64,000 nucleotides of DNA, taken from contig JAIXMP010000021.1 in NCBI GenBank assembly GCA_025677815.1, positions 744,001-808,000 on the forward strand. The letters are read 5' to 3'. Positions within the stretch are counted from its first letter, which is position 1; every line of letters starts with the position of its first letter. The DNA is from Phascolomyces articulosus. Its lineage: Eukaryota; Mucoromycota; Mucoromycetes; Mucorales; Lichtheimiaceae. Of the stretch, positions 1 through 11,266 are shown piece by piece. The notes beneath the pieces were generated by a model. That model ran no database searches and was not told the origin of the DNA. It saw only the letters and a list, made by a program, of their open reading frames with translations. A program made the position numbers and the translations under genes.

Positions 1-305
1 TTTGTTTCTGAAAACGCGGATCCTGCTCTTCGTATTGGTATGCTATTATTATTATTACTATTATTTTGACCTGGGGTGATGGAGAATCAATTAAATTTAA
101 TAAGGGCGATGAGGAACGAATGATGTGATTTTTTTTATATATATGTATGCACATGTTTTTGTTGTTCTAGACAGGATGACTGATAATGTTATTTCTTTTC
201 TCTATAGCTTTTCATACATTTTTTGGTGGTTCAAAAATAGAATGGGCAGCTACCAAGGACGAGTATACATATTTCAAAGACATTTCATTAAAAATATATT
301 ACTAG
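1..305 (+). CDS. Polysaccharide lyase family 14-like protein, C-terminal end (partial)
   Basis: This is the 3' end of a gene that begins before the window. Coding exons are 1-37 (frame begins at base 1) and 208-305, with an intron 38-207 starting GTATGC and ending TATAG. The spliced reading gives a C-terminus with FHTFFGGSKIEWAATKDEY and stops at TAG 303-305. It aligns without gaps to the last exon junction and C-terminus of the complete gene at 2031-3179 (FHTFFGGSGIEWAPTKDMY), so the two are tandem paralogues on the same strand about 1.7 kb apart. The intron position and phase are identical. The function should be as for the neighbour: a secreted polyuronate or alginate-type lyase of the PL14 fold. 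Only about 44 codons are visible, so it cannot be said whether this copy is intact. Confidence 0.75.
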
Positions 306-2030
306 ATACCATATATAAATAATAATAATAATAACCTGTTCGTTTAATACCATGATCAATTACTGTCATTAAAGATGAGTTATATATAAAGGCAACATTT
401 ATCATATATGTCATGATGACTTGATTTTTTAATAAGTGTAGTATACAATATTAGATTGATGACAACAACTTTTTCTAATTTGTTGATATGTCTCAATTAA
501 AACAAACATGACAACAACAATTCATTTACTTGTATACATTTTAGATGGCTAAATATTCTTATTGAAAAAACAAACAAACAAACAAAAGACTCATTGTTGC
601 CCTTGTATCCTCTTTACTAAACGAATACGAATGGACCCTTTTTTTCTTTCTTTCTTCCCATGATGAATAAATTGTATATATATACCAACAAGACACAAGA
701 GGCTTAAATGAGTAATATTTCATTTAAATAATATACATGGACCCGAGCCATCTATTATTTGAAATAAATCATCGTATTCATAGTAACAGTATTTCGATTC
801 TATAAGGCGTATATTTGTTATTTGCTTCTTGCTTTATTCATGGACACATCGTTCTATAGATCCAATATATACATGTTCCAAAAAAAAAAAAGAAAGGTAC
901 CAGCATTTCAATTAAATTAGGGTTCCCAAAGACTGGGTCCTTTACAAAAAAAACATAAGAATGATAACGTTCTGGAACATGGTAATATTTATCTTATAAA
1001 ACAACATACACGTCTCCTTTCTTTAGCTAAAAGATTCAGCTTTTTTTTTCATTTCAGACCATGTTGAATGGTTTTTATTTGGTGATTGGAACTCATTCAC
1101 GTTTTTTATTTTATTTTTCGTGTTACAAAGAATCATCATTTCTTTTATTGAAATTCAATGACATATTCTTTTGTAAATGGGTAAGTTTTTTAATGCGATG
1201 TCCAAGAACCAGGAACTTGAAACAAATATATTTTTAAGGGGGAGGGGAAAGGGCATTAATTGAAAGGAGGTAAAACAATAAAAAAAATAGGGACAAAAGA
1301 TGGTCGGTGCTTCCATAGGTATAATTTTTTTTTGACAGAAATCAGACAACTAAACCTAACTTTAATATATGGGAAAAGAAGGAGTATTGAAGAAGATGGA
1401 GAAGAAGGCTGAGTCAAGTGTATGTGTGTAAGGGTTGCAATAGTTGTTGGGTCGAAACCAAAAAAGGCATAAGTAATTGAACTCTCCGCCCATTTTATAA
1501 ATTATGCGAGAAGAGTACAACATGTGAAGTTCCTGGACTCCTTATAATTGAGTGGCAACACACACACAATAAAATTATGCTCAGTAAAATACGCCTTATC
1601 ACCAAATATGTCAATCTTTTCTTGTTGTACAAAGGAATCTTGAATTCTCTCATAATTGGTAAAGGCATTTTATTTTTGTTGTCGTGCTAAAACTTTTTTT
1701 ATAAGGTGCTACCCTCCCATTTTCTTATTCTCGCTTATATTATATTATATTCTATATACGATGACCACAATTTTAAGCCTATTAACCCTTATTTGAAAAA
1801 AAATATATAAATATTTAAAAGAAATCGTCTTTTTTTGCTCTTCTTTTCTTTTGTTTTTTTATTTTATTATATTTTATTATTCTTATTCTTATTGTAATAC
1901 CTTTCAAATTTTATATTATATACATCATCATCATACCCATTTTTATATATACAAATATACACTTATTCATTAAACCCTAATAATCATCATAACAGAATAA
2001 TACAACCATCATCCTTTTAACGACAACACG
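306..2030. other. Intergenic spacer with promoter of the second PL14 gene
   Basis: No gene is visible in this A+T-rich spacer. The last 250 bases before 2031 are rich in T and C tracts and contain several TATA-like stretches (for example near 1800-1815 and 1945-1955), as expected of a promoter and 5' leader. Short open frames, such as one at 1155-1349 on the minus strand, have no recognisable protein character. Confidence 0.5.
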
Positions 2031-3179
2031 ATGCAATTAATTCGTCTCATTGTTTTACTTGTCTTGGCTGTACAATATACCAATGCTTTCTTTTTAGAAC
2101 GTTGGACATTTAAAAACTGGAATGACTATGCTGACAACCCTTCGAATAGTAATGCAGCATGGCGTTCTAAATGGCATATTAGCCGTTGGTCTTGGCCTGG
2201 TCGTGGTGGTACTTCTTATAACAATCATCGCATTGTAGATGATCCAGCTGGTTCAAAAGAAAAAGTCTTGCAAGTTACTTATCCAAAAGGAAGCAGCAAT
2301 CCAGCAGGAAGTCCTCAAGGAGGTGTTGGATTTTATGCTCAACCTATCAATTTAAGACGTGAAGCTCGACTAATTACATTTGAATATCAAGTTTATTTCC
2401 CAGAATCATTTACTTTTGTTAGAGGTTTGTCTTTATTCATTTAGATCATGTTTTTTTTTGCAGAGTCATTGACATGTTGTCACATAGAAACTAATTTATG
2501 ATAATGCTATTTAGGTGGTAAATTGCCAGGTCTTTATGGTGGTCATGAAGGATGTTCAGGTGGTTCTAATTCTGATACATGTTTCTCAACAAGGTAAAAC
2601 GTAACAACATGTTGTTATATAAACAGATACACAAAAGATCTTTCTTTTTTTCTAATCTTTGTATATAATAATCAGATTTATGTGGCGTCGTGAAGGAGAT
2701 GGTGAAATCTATGCTTACCTTCCTGAAAATGAACAACGTGAAGACCTTTGCAATGAAGAGGGTAACATTTGTAATCCAAACTATGGTTATAGTCTTGGTC
2801 GTGGTTCATGGCGATTTAAGAAGGGTGAATGGGTCAAAGTACGTCAAACCCTTAAGATGAATCGACCTGGTCGATTAGATGGTATTGTGATGGTCCATGT
2901 CAATGGTCAACTTGTCTATAATGAACGACGATTAGCATTCGTGAATAAGGATACTGACAAAGTTATTGGTATTGGTATGTAAAAATGATCATCCATCAAA
3001 AAACTTGTTATATAGAAAACTTGTTATTGAATATAATAATATTAACCATTTGCTCCGTTTTACCAAACTTTTTTTTCATAGCATTCCATACTTTCTTTGG
3101 TGGTTCAGGCATTGAATGGGCACCTACAAAAGACATGTATGCCTACTTTAAGGACTTTTCTGTGCTTGCATTCTATTAA
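2031..3179 (+). CDS. Secreted polysaccharide lyase family 14-like protein
   Basis: Four exons (2031-2424, 2515-2593, 2676-2974, 3082-3179) join in frame to a 289-residue protein. Residues 1-19 form a signal peptide with a hydrophobic core (LIVLLVLAV) and a likely cleavage site after NA, so the product is probably secreted. The rest resembles fungal PL14 proteins from memory of the family: a YQVYFPESF strand, GGKLPGLYGGHEGCSGG, CFSTRFMWRREGDGE, a GRGSWRFKKGEW turn and a final HTFFGGSGIEWAPTKD block. PL14 enzymes cleave uronic-acid polysaccharides by beta-elimination on a jelly-roll fold; the exact substrate cannot be read from sequence. Four cysteines suggest disulphides. The upstream partial gene is its paralogue. 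The family call is by recognition, not search; a related jelly-roll lyase family (such as PL20) is the main alternative. Confidence 0.78.
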
Positions 3180-6100
3180 TCATCATTCACATAATACATT
3201 TTTGTTTTTATTATAATATCATAATCCATCACCCGTTCTTCTTTTTGTTGTATGTTTTATATATATAAGAAAAAAAATTAATAATAATAAATATATATCT
3301 ATGTATACATTTTTTTCATCATTCATTCTATACAAATTCCATTGTCTATTTCATTCATAATTCATCGTGATGATGATAAAATGTAGAGTTTATCATCTTT
3401 CTTCTTCCCCCCCAAAACATACACACCAACGACAATAGAAGTGTTGTTTGTCATACAAAAAAAATCTCCTTTTTGTTTTTTGCTAAAATGGCAAAATAAT
3501 AGAACAAACTATTTTTATATATAAACATTTAATATATATATATATAAGCTCTTTATGCATGTCAACTTTTTTAATTCGAAAAAGATAAAGAAACTCGTTC
3601 TTCATTAACAATCTAAAACCAACAACTCACTTTTTTTTTACTAGATGAGGATGATTGACTCTTTTCCATGTTCTTGATATTTATTTTTGGTTTTGGTTCC
3701 AGGCTTGGCCTTTTTTTTTATTAATACTATGTTGAAAAAGAATTTCTTTTTCTTTTTGTAATACTGAACTATTACAAAAGGTCAAAAATGTTACACGATA
3801 AAATAATAGGTTGTACAGAACCCATTGGGATATTGTCGTTATTGACAAATGCTGCGGGAATAGTTTATTATAAAATAAGATGGCGGTCTTTTGAAGAACA
3901 AGAGTCATTCGATGGATAATGAAGATAATGAAAGATGTTATAATTTTAGACACATTCAATTAATAATTGTATGGGGTGAATCTTAAAATGACTCTACTAT
4001 ATACATTGTATATATAATCCATTTCAACCTATTAAAATCACCCTCCAGTATCGAGATATTTTATTCACACACTCACTTTGATTCTCTGATAATAACTAAC
4101 ACAAAAACGCAATTTATACTCTTTCTTTCAATGATGTATCGGATCCATATCTGAGTAATTTTTTTTTTTTTTAGCTTGAGTTCTTCCTCATGTGCCAACT
4201 TTGAAATCATTGAAATAATATAAAACCGTAACAACAGGAGTCCTCTGTTTCCATGATAATACCCACACCCAATGGTAGCCATGGTTACTGCTGTTTGTAC
4301 CAGGTTGCTCACTGTGCTACGTTTGTCACATTTATTTCCGATTTATCCCCTCTACCACGCACTTTTTAGAATCAAACCTAAAAAGCTCACACACCAAAAC
4401 AATACGAAAATGTGGAAGCTTTTTTTTAAAACCGTTGCTATAAAACTTCTATGAACGTTAGTATGGCGTTCCCGAATTCATTTGTTAAAAGTTTGAGCGG
4501 CGCAAATTGGGTACACCTATTATAGCTTTCTTGAATTCTCTAGTATTATTATCATCATCATTGTTGGGACGATATTATAATACGATTCGACGCTGGAATG
4601 ACGATGAAGTGAGTCCTGTACATATTATATACCCAGCTGTATTTAATATATTATCAACCATTGAAATTACAAAATAGACAAATATAGAAATCATTAATAC
4701 TCATAAGCAACAATGATATAATCCCTCAATGATGATGGGACCAACGAAACAATATTATTTTAATAAACTCTCAAACTACTACAAAGATACACCGTTCATG
4801 AACAATTGTTGGGGAAGCAACTTATTCAAAGGACTCGCGGTCTATATCGGTGTATATCGAAATAGAAGAAAATAGAATTTGTGGTCTTGACAACTTTGAG
4901 GCTTTGTTAATATTTTTACTAAAATATTATTAGTAGATCTCATGAGAGGGGATGACCACGAGAATGAAAAGGAATGAAATGCTAAAATACGAAATATAAG
5001 CAATTCAAACTTGGTCTTGGTGTGGGAAGTGTTTTCTTCACTTTCTTTCTTTATCCATAATTTACTAATAAAACCCTCATCAGCACCATCATTCTTTTGT
5101 ATTGATGTATACTACTCATTATGACGCGTCGTTTGTTATTGTATCATAATACTAGTGGTAGCAGTTTGTTCTACGTTACGTGATAGATGACCCATTTTGC
5201 GTTCATCTAACCATATTCAACTTGAAATTCGAATGGTTCCCTTTTTTGACAATAGGAATTCATCTATTTTGGTTGTCAATGACGATGAGCAATATTGTAA
5301 AAGTAATTGATTCGGATGACCATGATGCATATATTAATATACTCCCTGAAGTAGTAGTATCATAGCACATCAAGTCAATGATCAGCAAGTGGTGTTGTTG
5401 TCAAAAATAAAATGCAGCGTTTGCTACTTTACCCCTTGATTTGAATTTGAAATGTATTGTCATTCAGAATTATCATAAACAAGGAGAAAGCCATCAAAAT
5501 AACTAATATTACTACTTGGATAAAGTAGATCATTCATATTATTTACTATGAAAATGTCTGACCAAAGCATCGGCAAAATATTCCGTTTTCATAACACATC
5601 AAAAAATTACTTGTATTGATAAACGGGAGACCTTGGTTATGAAATTGACTTAAAAGGAATTCTGTTGTTTTTCTTTTACGAAGATGTGATCTATTTCTTC
5701 ATTTGAGGTGCTTCAAAACAAGTCATTTGGTCAACTTTATTTTGTTTTCTGTACACAGAATCTCTAAAATGTGTATAGTAACACTGCGCCTTAAGTTATA
5801 CTATCTATTTACTACCCCATCGATCTAGTTTGCCACAGTGGTTCTATGTACATCATCTGACATTTTTAAAAGTAACGAGTGTATGTGCTCAAGCCACCTT
5901 TAATATATATATCCTTTTTTCGTAGTTCTGAATTGATGCAAGAATTGAGTAAAACTAATAATAGAATTGAAAATCATATTTAACAATATAATATATGTAT
6001 ATAACAAAATATAATAAAACCTGTTTTCATCCGTTGTCAATTCAATTCAATTCATAGTTTGAACCTAAACTACTATTTTTTCTGTATTTATTATAATAAC

Positions 6101-6620
6101 TCTTTCTTTTTGTGAAACTCGACTAACGGCTTTGCTGAGCATTTATAGCGTGTATTTTGTGTCTTGTACGTGTGCAACCAGCATAGTAGTTTTATTATTT
6201 ATGAAAGAAGACTTTATATCGTCAAACCCAACAAGAGAGAAGAATAATGGTCATTAGATTCAAACTACGCTTTTATTCACAAAGAATATTACGCAAACAT
6301 TTTTGCACTTTAACAAGAATAAAATTTACACATGTTCTGTGTATGTGTGTGTCTACTATGTGTAATATGAATTACCTTGACTCTATATTTTATATTGCTA
6401 TATCAATACTCAAATGGTTTTTTTTGATGACATATTAAAAGCTTATTTCTTTTTTCCCTTTGACTCTCTTGAACATAAGTGAGCGTTTTGAACTTCTTTG
6501 TATCACCCCTGAATTTTGTTTATTATGGATTCCGAACTCAAAAAAAGTGACAGCTTGAAAGAGCAGTAATTGTGAGTTGTAAAGAATCATTTAAGCTTTA
6601 TATGTTGTACTAAAATTTAT
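3180..6620. other. Long gene-poor spacer with decayed coding-like remnants
   Basis: No intact gene is visible in 3.4 kb. A stretch at about 4462-4640 reads as a broken protein frame: one frame begins MAFPNSFVKSLSGAN and, after a one-base shift, continues GTPIIAFLNSL then LLGRYYNTIRRWNDDE. Near 4740-4790 the bases resemble 14300-14335 (shared ACCAA-GAA ... AACTCTCAAA ... TACAAA order), and CATCAGCACCATCATT at about 5081 recurs almost exactly near 14590. This suggests old, dispersed, mutated copies of one sequence. The parent gene was not identified. Confidence 0.35.
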
Positions 6621-7077
6621 ATGGGCGATCGACTTTATACAAATCGTACAACATTAATCTCATTTTGTCTCGGATTCTCGGGAAGTGCACTTGGATTAAC
6701 GACACTTCAATATGGTTTTTACAATCATATGATGGATCAATTGACAACATGGCGTCAAAACATGTTGGACATGCGACGACGATTAGAGATTGGTGGAGGT
6801 GTACCGTACCTTTTACGTGATGAGGTATATTTATTTATTTTTCTGTATGAGCTGGAGAGACCCATCACACTAATCATGTTTTATGTGCAATAAATATACA
6901 AAATCACAGGACTTTGTTGCTTATTGGGGTCGACTTCCAATGCCTCGCTATCGAAGACGGCAGGCCCGACGCGATGCAGTAAAACGATGTTTACAACATG
7001 AATGGAATCGTGCTATACGTATAACAGCAACGAGTTTGAGCCATTGGCTTGCAAGACGTTATGAACCAAAAAAATGA
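6621..7077 (+). CDS. Small single-membrane-segment protein, function unknown
   Basis: Two exons (6621-6824 and 6910-7077) join in phase 0 to a 123-residue protein; the intron begins GTATAT and ends CACAG. A hydrophobic, small-residue-rich segment at about residues 12-34 (LISFCLGFSGSALGLTTLQ) looks like one membrane span. It is followed by a basic, tryptophan- and tyrosine-bearing region (MLDMRRRLE, then AYWGRLPMPRYRRRQARRD) and a second basic stretch ending in EPKK. Such a layout, a short N-terminal anchor with a positively charged soluble tail, is common in small mitochondrial inner-membrane proteins such as MICOS or assembly factors. That is a suggestion only; no family was recognised. The strong base-compositional contrast of the coding exons with the flanks and the clean intron support a real gene. 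Confidence 0.6.
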
Positions 7078-8596
7078 TCTATATAATAGATTGATCGATC
7101 CCTTCCTCCATTTCCTCCTCCTATGACAATATCTTGTACATTAAAAATCTTATTTTAGTTTTTTTTTTTTTTTGGCTTATTTTTAAACCGGAAGAATCAT
7201 GTACCTGTAATAATAATTATCATGTAATATATATAAAAAAAAAGGTCCAATAAATGTAATATCCTTTTCTTCCCCTATTACTATTTAACGTACGTTTGAT
7301 TCCTTGATTTCAATAAAGTATAAATTAATATAAAGAAATAATGCTACCATTGAATCGACCAAGAGTTGAGTGGAGCATGTTGCATAGATCCAAAAAATAA
7401 ATCAACAATGTTACCAGGGTTTGTATATATTTTTATTCAAATTTAGAGATTGCGTGGGAAATAGTATCATTGCAAATAAGGAATATATCCAATGGAGCTG
7501 TGTTCTATTATTAGCTTATCATTTATATAACCCAAACTTTTTTAAAATATGACATGAAAAGGATATGGATACTGACAATTGATCATTTACTTCTTATTAC
7601 ATCCTCATCTTGAAATTTAGAGTTTAAGAGCATAATATGGGTAAATAGAATAAACCGGTTCCTTTTTAGACAACGAAAAAAGATAAGAATAACTAAAACT
7701 GATTATTTTTTACATTGTATATGTGACAATAAATTTGATACTTTGCACTACACAAAAAAAAAAAAAAAAAACTCATTTTTAAAAGGTGACGATAATAGGT
7801 TCGATCATGTCCTTTTTTATTATTATATAAATAGAGTAAAAAAATAATACAAGATAAAAATGAGGTCATTTTCAAATGGTTATTTTATCCAGATCTTAAT
7901 CTATAATACATAATACAACTTATTATTTTCAAGGTTATTTTAATCCATTGTTTGCTATGGCTCAATTTGGTTTGTTACACATTTATGCTGTCACAGTAAC
8001 ACAGTTGAATTAATCGCAAATATCTTTTTAAACTTGTAATTATTCTTCATCAAGTCATTATATATATAAGTTGAATTTCTAATAGTAAGCATATATATTG
8101 ACTATATTTATTTATAATGATTGAACTTGTTCAACAAGTAAGTAAGAAACAGAAAAATAGAATGTATCTGAAAATTAAATTGCATAAGGGATAAAATATT
8201 GGCCATAAGGAAGAAAAATGACTATATATCAAATGAAAAAAAAATGTAGTGTGTGTATATAGAAAGGCATAAATTAGGATAGGATGGAAAAGGTGAAGAT
8301 TGGAATACAGAATATAAAAGAGATTAACTATAAATAATGAAACTAGTAGTAGTAGAGAAGAACAGAAGAATGATGATGTGATTGTTGTTATTGTTGATTA
8401 TATGTATATATAATTGTCGTGATAAATGCTTGCTATTGTTGCTGTGTTTGTATGTACGTATAGGTGAAAGAAAATACAAGAATGATAGTAATCAAGGTAG
8501 TAGGATGACTGTAGTGGTGTATGCGTGTATGGATTGGTTCGCTGTAATTATAAAAGAAATAAGATGATCCAGCAAAAAGTAATATGATAATTATCA
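7078..8596. other. Intergenic spacer
   Basis: No gene was recognised. The stretch holds homopolymer runs (poly-T near 7159, poly-A near 7754) and simple TA and GTA runs near 8345-8360. It is the 3' flank of both neighbouring genes, which converge. Confidence 0.45.
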
Positions 8597-8857
8597 CTAT
8601 TGACGACGATTGTAAGTTCGTTGTTTTTCGTATCGACGTGCAATGGTATAAGCACAACCACAATGAGTAATGGTCAATTCTGCTGCATCCACAAATACAG
8701 CTTGGCCACCAAATGATGGACTACTATGAATCCAAGAACAAGCATTTTGACACCATAATACTTCAATGGATTGTTGGGTATATTGATCTAAAGGAGTCCA
8801 ATTCGATCCAGAGGTATATACCCATTGAACGATCGTGTTTGATCTGCGATTCACCAT
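8597..8857 (-). CDS. WWE-domain miniprotein
   Basis: This is a single-exon, 86-residue protein read from 8857 down to 8597. Almost the whole length resembles one WWE domain: an N-terminal VQWVYTSGSNWTPLD strand with the aromatic and W-P-x-D pattern, a middle IEVLWCQNACSWIHSS replacing the usual helix region, then QAVFVDAAELTITHCG and TIARRYEK. WWE domains in other proteins bind ADP-ribose or iso-ADP-ribose and occur in ubiquitin ligases and PARPs; a protein consisting of the domain alone is unusual. Upstream (8858-8885 on the plus strand) the leader is rich in CAA repeats. The domain call rests on pattern recognition; the central W of WWE is seen but the glutamates are not strictly kept, so ligand binding is uncertain. 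Confidence 0.55.
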   Translation of the reverse strand: MVNRRSNTIVQWVYTSGSNWTPLDQYTQQSIEVLWCQNACSWIHSSPSFGGQAVFVDAAELTITHCGCAYTIARRYEKQRTYNRRQ

Positions 8858-10423
8858 ATTGATTCTGTTGTTGTTCGTTGTTGTTTTGTGTGTGAAAGAG
8901 TAAAAGTAGTTTCAAGTAAATCAATCCAAGTGGTCCCTTTTTATAGTTTTTTTTTTCTGCCTGCACCAATTCTTACTGTTTCTCTCTTATTCTGTTTATT
9001 AGCATGAATGCTTATTCTAATTACGCAGGGAGAAATAGGATAGAGAGAGCGGGAATTATGATATATTTATCTTTTTTTTTTTTTTTTTTTTTTTTTTTGC
9101 TTCAGCCTACTTATGAGATCAATTGCGCCATTATAATAAGAAACTATTCGTAGAGTGGCGTATGAGTAATTATTCCGAATAATAATAAAATAATTAGTCT
9201 TGAAAGAGCACCAGCCACTTGGATTATTATAAAGCATCCTACATGATTGTTATTCAAATCGTCATAAATAAAGTTAAAATGGTTCACTCCTCCCAAAAAA
9301 AATAACCGCTTGGTGTTACATTCCTGCAAGATTCTATTTTTATCATCACCCTTCAAGCTCTGCGAAACACAAAAAAGACACTAAATTATAATTGATTATG
9401 ATTAACCTTTTAATTCATTTTTGTGATATATTGTAACAATAGTATGATAGTTGTACTAAACAGAATATCATGATCAGTAATATTATGTTTGAATTTATTA
9501 CTATTGAATGAATTACTTTTGAGTTAATTATTATAGGACACCAATAACAGACGGTGTAGTATATGCAGCAGGACTGGTAAGAAGTTGTTTTTTTTACTGG
9601 CTTATGCATCATGATTATTAAGAAAAGACCAAGCAAAATTATGAAGAGAAACATGTATCATCCTATGTAACGTATATACTTTTCTGTATAATAGCGATAA
9701 ATGCCCCCCAGCCGCACTATTATTATGCAGATCCAAAAGCTTGTATCTAAATTTATTATAGAAAATAACCCAATTAAAGAAACCATGGTTCCTATGGATC
9801 ATATACTCATCAATCACGCGTCACCTTTGTCGTCTTACATTATGGTATCAATAACAAGTGTTCTTATTTATTACGAATCCAAAACTACTTTGGTTAGAAT
9901 AATTCACCCGCGCGCTTTTAACATCAACAATGATAATATCATAAAATGTGAGCTGAAAAAAAAAGTTGTGTGCTATTTTTGAACGTATTTATATTATGCT
10001 CAATCTTTATTAATTATAATTAAGATTTTATGTGAAAATATACAAAAACCTACTTCTTGTTATTATCCAGAATAATAAAAAAGAACTTATTATATATTAT
10101 AATTAATAAAAAAAAACTTTATTCTTTTTTTAAATTATGCTAGGATTTGGGAGCTATATATATATATATATATTACATGGCAATGCATTGAATAGATTCA
10201 AATGTTATTTGACTTAATTTTTAAGTATGAGTCAAAGCATACACATATATACAAGCGGTAACCATTTTCTCTAATTCAGAAAAAGATATAAATATATTTC
10301 TGTTGCTGCTGATTATTTGACTTGATGTTGTACAAAAATCCTTAAGCGTGGTTTTTAGATTCCTGTCCTTTTTTTTTCTTCAAAAATCTAATATACCCAC
10401 CACTAATTAACAAAACTCTTACA
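8858..10423. other. Intergenic spacer between divergent genes
   Basis: This is the shared upstream region of the WWE protein (-) and TAF13 (+). It contains a 27-base T run at 9072-9098, and a TA repeat near 10159-10172. Several short open frames between 9144 and 9982 overlap on both strands and show no protein family character. No gene was recognised. Confidence 0.45.
9072..9098. repeat. Poly(T) tract, 27 bases
   Basis: An uninterrupted run of 27 T lies about 215 bases upstream of the WWE miniprotein start, so it reads as poly(A) on the coding strand of that gene. Such tracts exclude nucleosomes in fungal promoters; a role here is inference. The length may also be uncertain because homopolymers are error-prone. 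Confidence 0.8.
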
Positions 10424-10985
10424 ATGAGTGATCAAAAAGAAAAAGAATCTACCCAAGCCAAAGAACCTGGCAGTGGTCCAGGTCGTCGAAAAACTGTCCG
10501 AAAGGGCATGTTTGCAAAAGATTGTAAGTTTCAATGGATCTGATATTATTATATACAAATAATAATTAAAAAAATAGAAAGGGAGATCAGTATATACTCA
10601 CCATGTGTCTTTTTTTTATCAGTAAAACTATTAATGTATGGTTTTGGTGATGTTTCCAATCCTGCATCGGATTCCATTGCTGTCATGGATGACTTGGTCA
10701 TGAATTATATAACAGAAATGGTAAATGGTGAAAGAATACGTATAGAACAATAGAAAAGTGTATTCATGCTTTTTTTTTATTCATTATTTTATATAGTGTC
10801 AAGAAGCTGCCAAAGTAGCAGAATCTCGTGGTAAAGTACGCGTTGAGGATTTTAAATACGTTTTACGAAAGGATAAAAAGAAGATTGGACGTGTTGAAGA
10901 ATTATTATACATGAACGATGATATTCGACGAGCAAAACAATTATTTGATGATAAAGAAATGGATGCACAAGATGAAGCCCCATGA
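10424..10985 (+). CDS. TAF13: Transcription initiation factor TFIID subunit 13
   Basis: Three exons (10424-10523, 10623-10720, 10797-10985) join in frame to 128 residues. A charged N-terminus (about residues 1-30) precedes a histone fold at about residues 31-110. Family landmarks are FAKDLKLLMYGFGD, the DSIAVMDDLV-NYITEM helix, VEDFKYVLRKDKKK and the following RVEELLYMNDDI stretch. TAF13 pairs with TAF11 through this fold inside the TFIID complex in the nucleus and helps place TBP on promoters. The length matches the usual 120-130 residues of the family. It converges on PEX2, whose stop lies 281 bases away. Both introns have ordinary GT-AG ends. Confidence 0.93.
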
Positions 10986-11266
10986 ACTTCAACAAACTAT
11001 ATATTATATATATACTACAGTAGTTTTTTTTTTTAAAAAAAAAACCAGAAACAACACATCTTTATATATATATATATATATTCTGTGATTGTATTATTTT
11101 ATAAAAAAAGATGGAATGGGGCAAGACGACATGATCCCTAGAATGGATTATATGAATCATTTGTCAAGGGGTGGAGGAGAGGAAGAGAAATCTTGTTTGT
11201 ACATAGAATAGTAACAGCAATAATAAATCTTTTTTTTATGTATATGATACTGTATGATTGTGATGT

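Noticed and set aside
1155..1349. 64-codon frame on the minus strand upstream of the PL14 gene
   Set aside because: It has no splice partners and no family character, and lies in A+T-rich spacer DNA where frames of this length occur by chance.
9144..9982. Cluster of overlapping frames on both strands (70-93 codons)
   Set aside because: Frames overlap each other on opposite strands, have biased hydrophobic and Asn/Ile composition, and cannot be joined into a protein.
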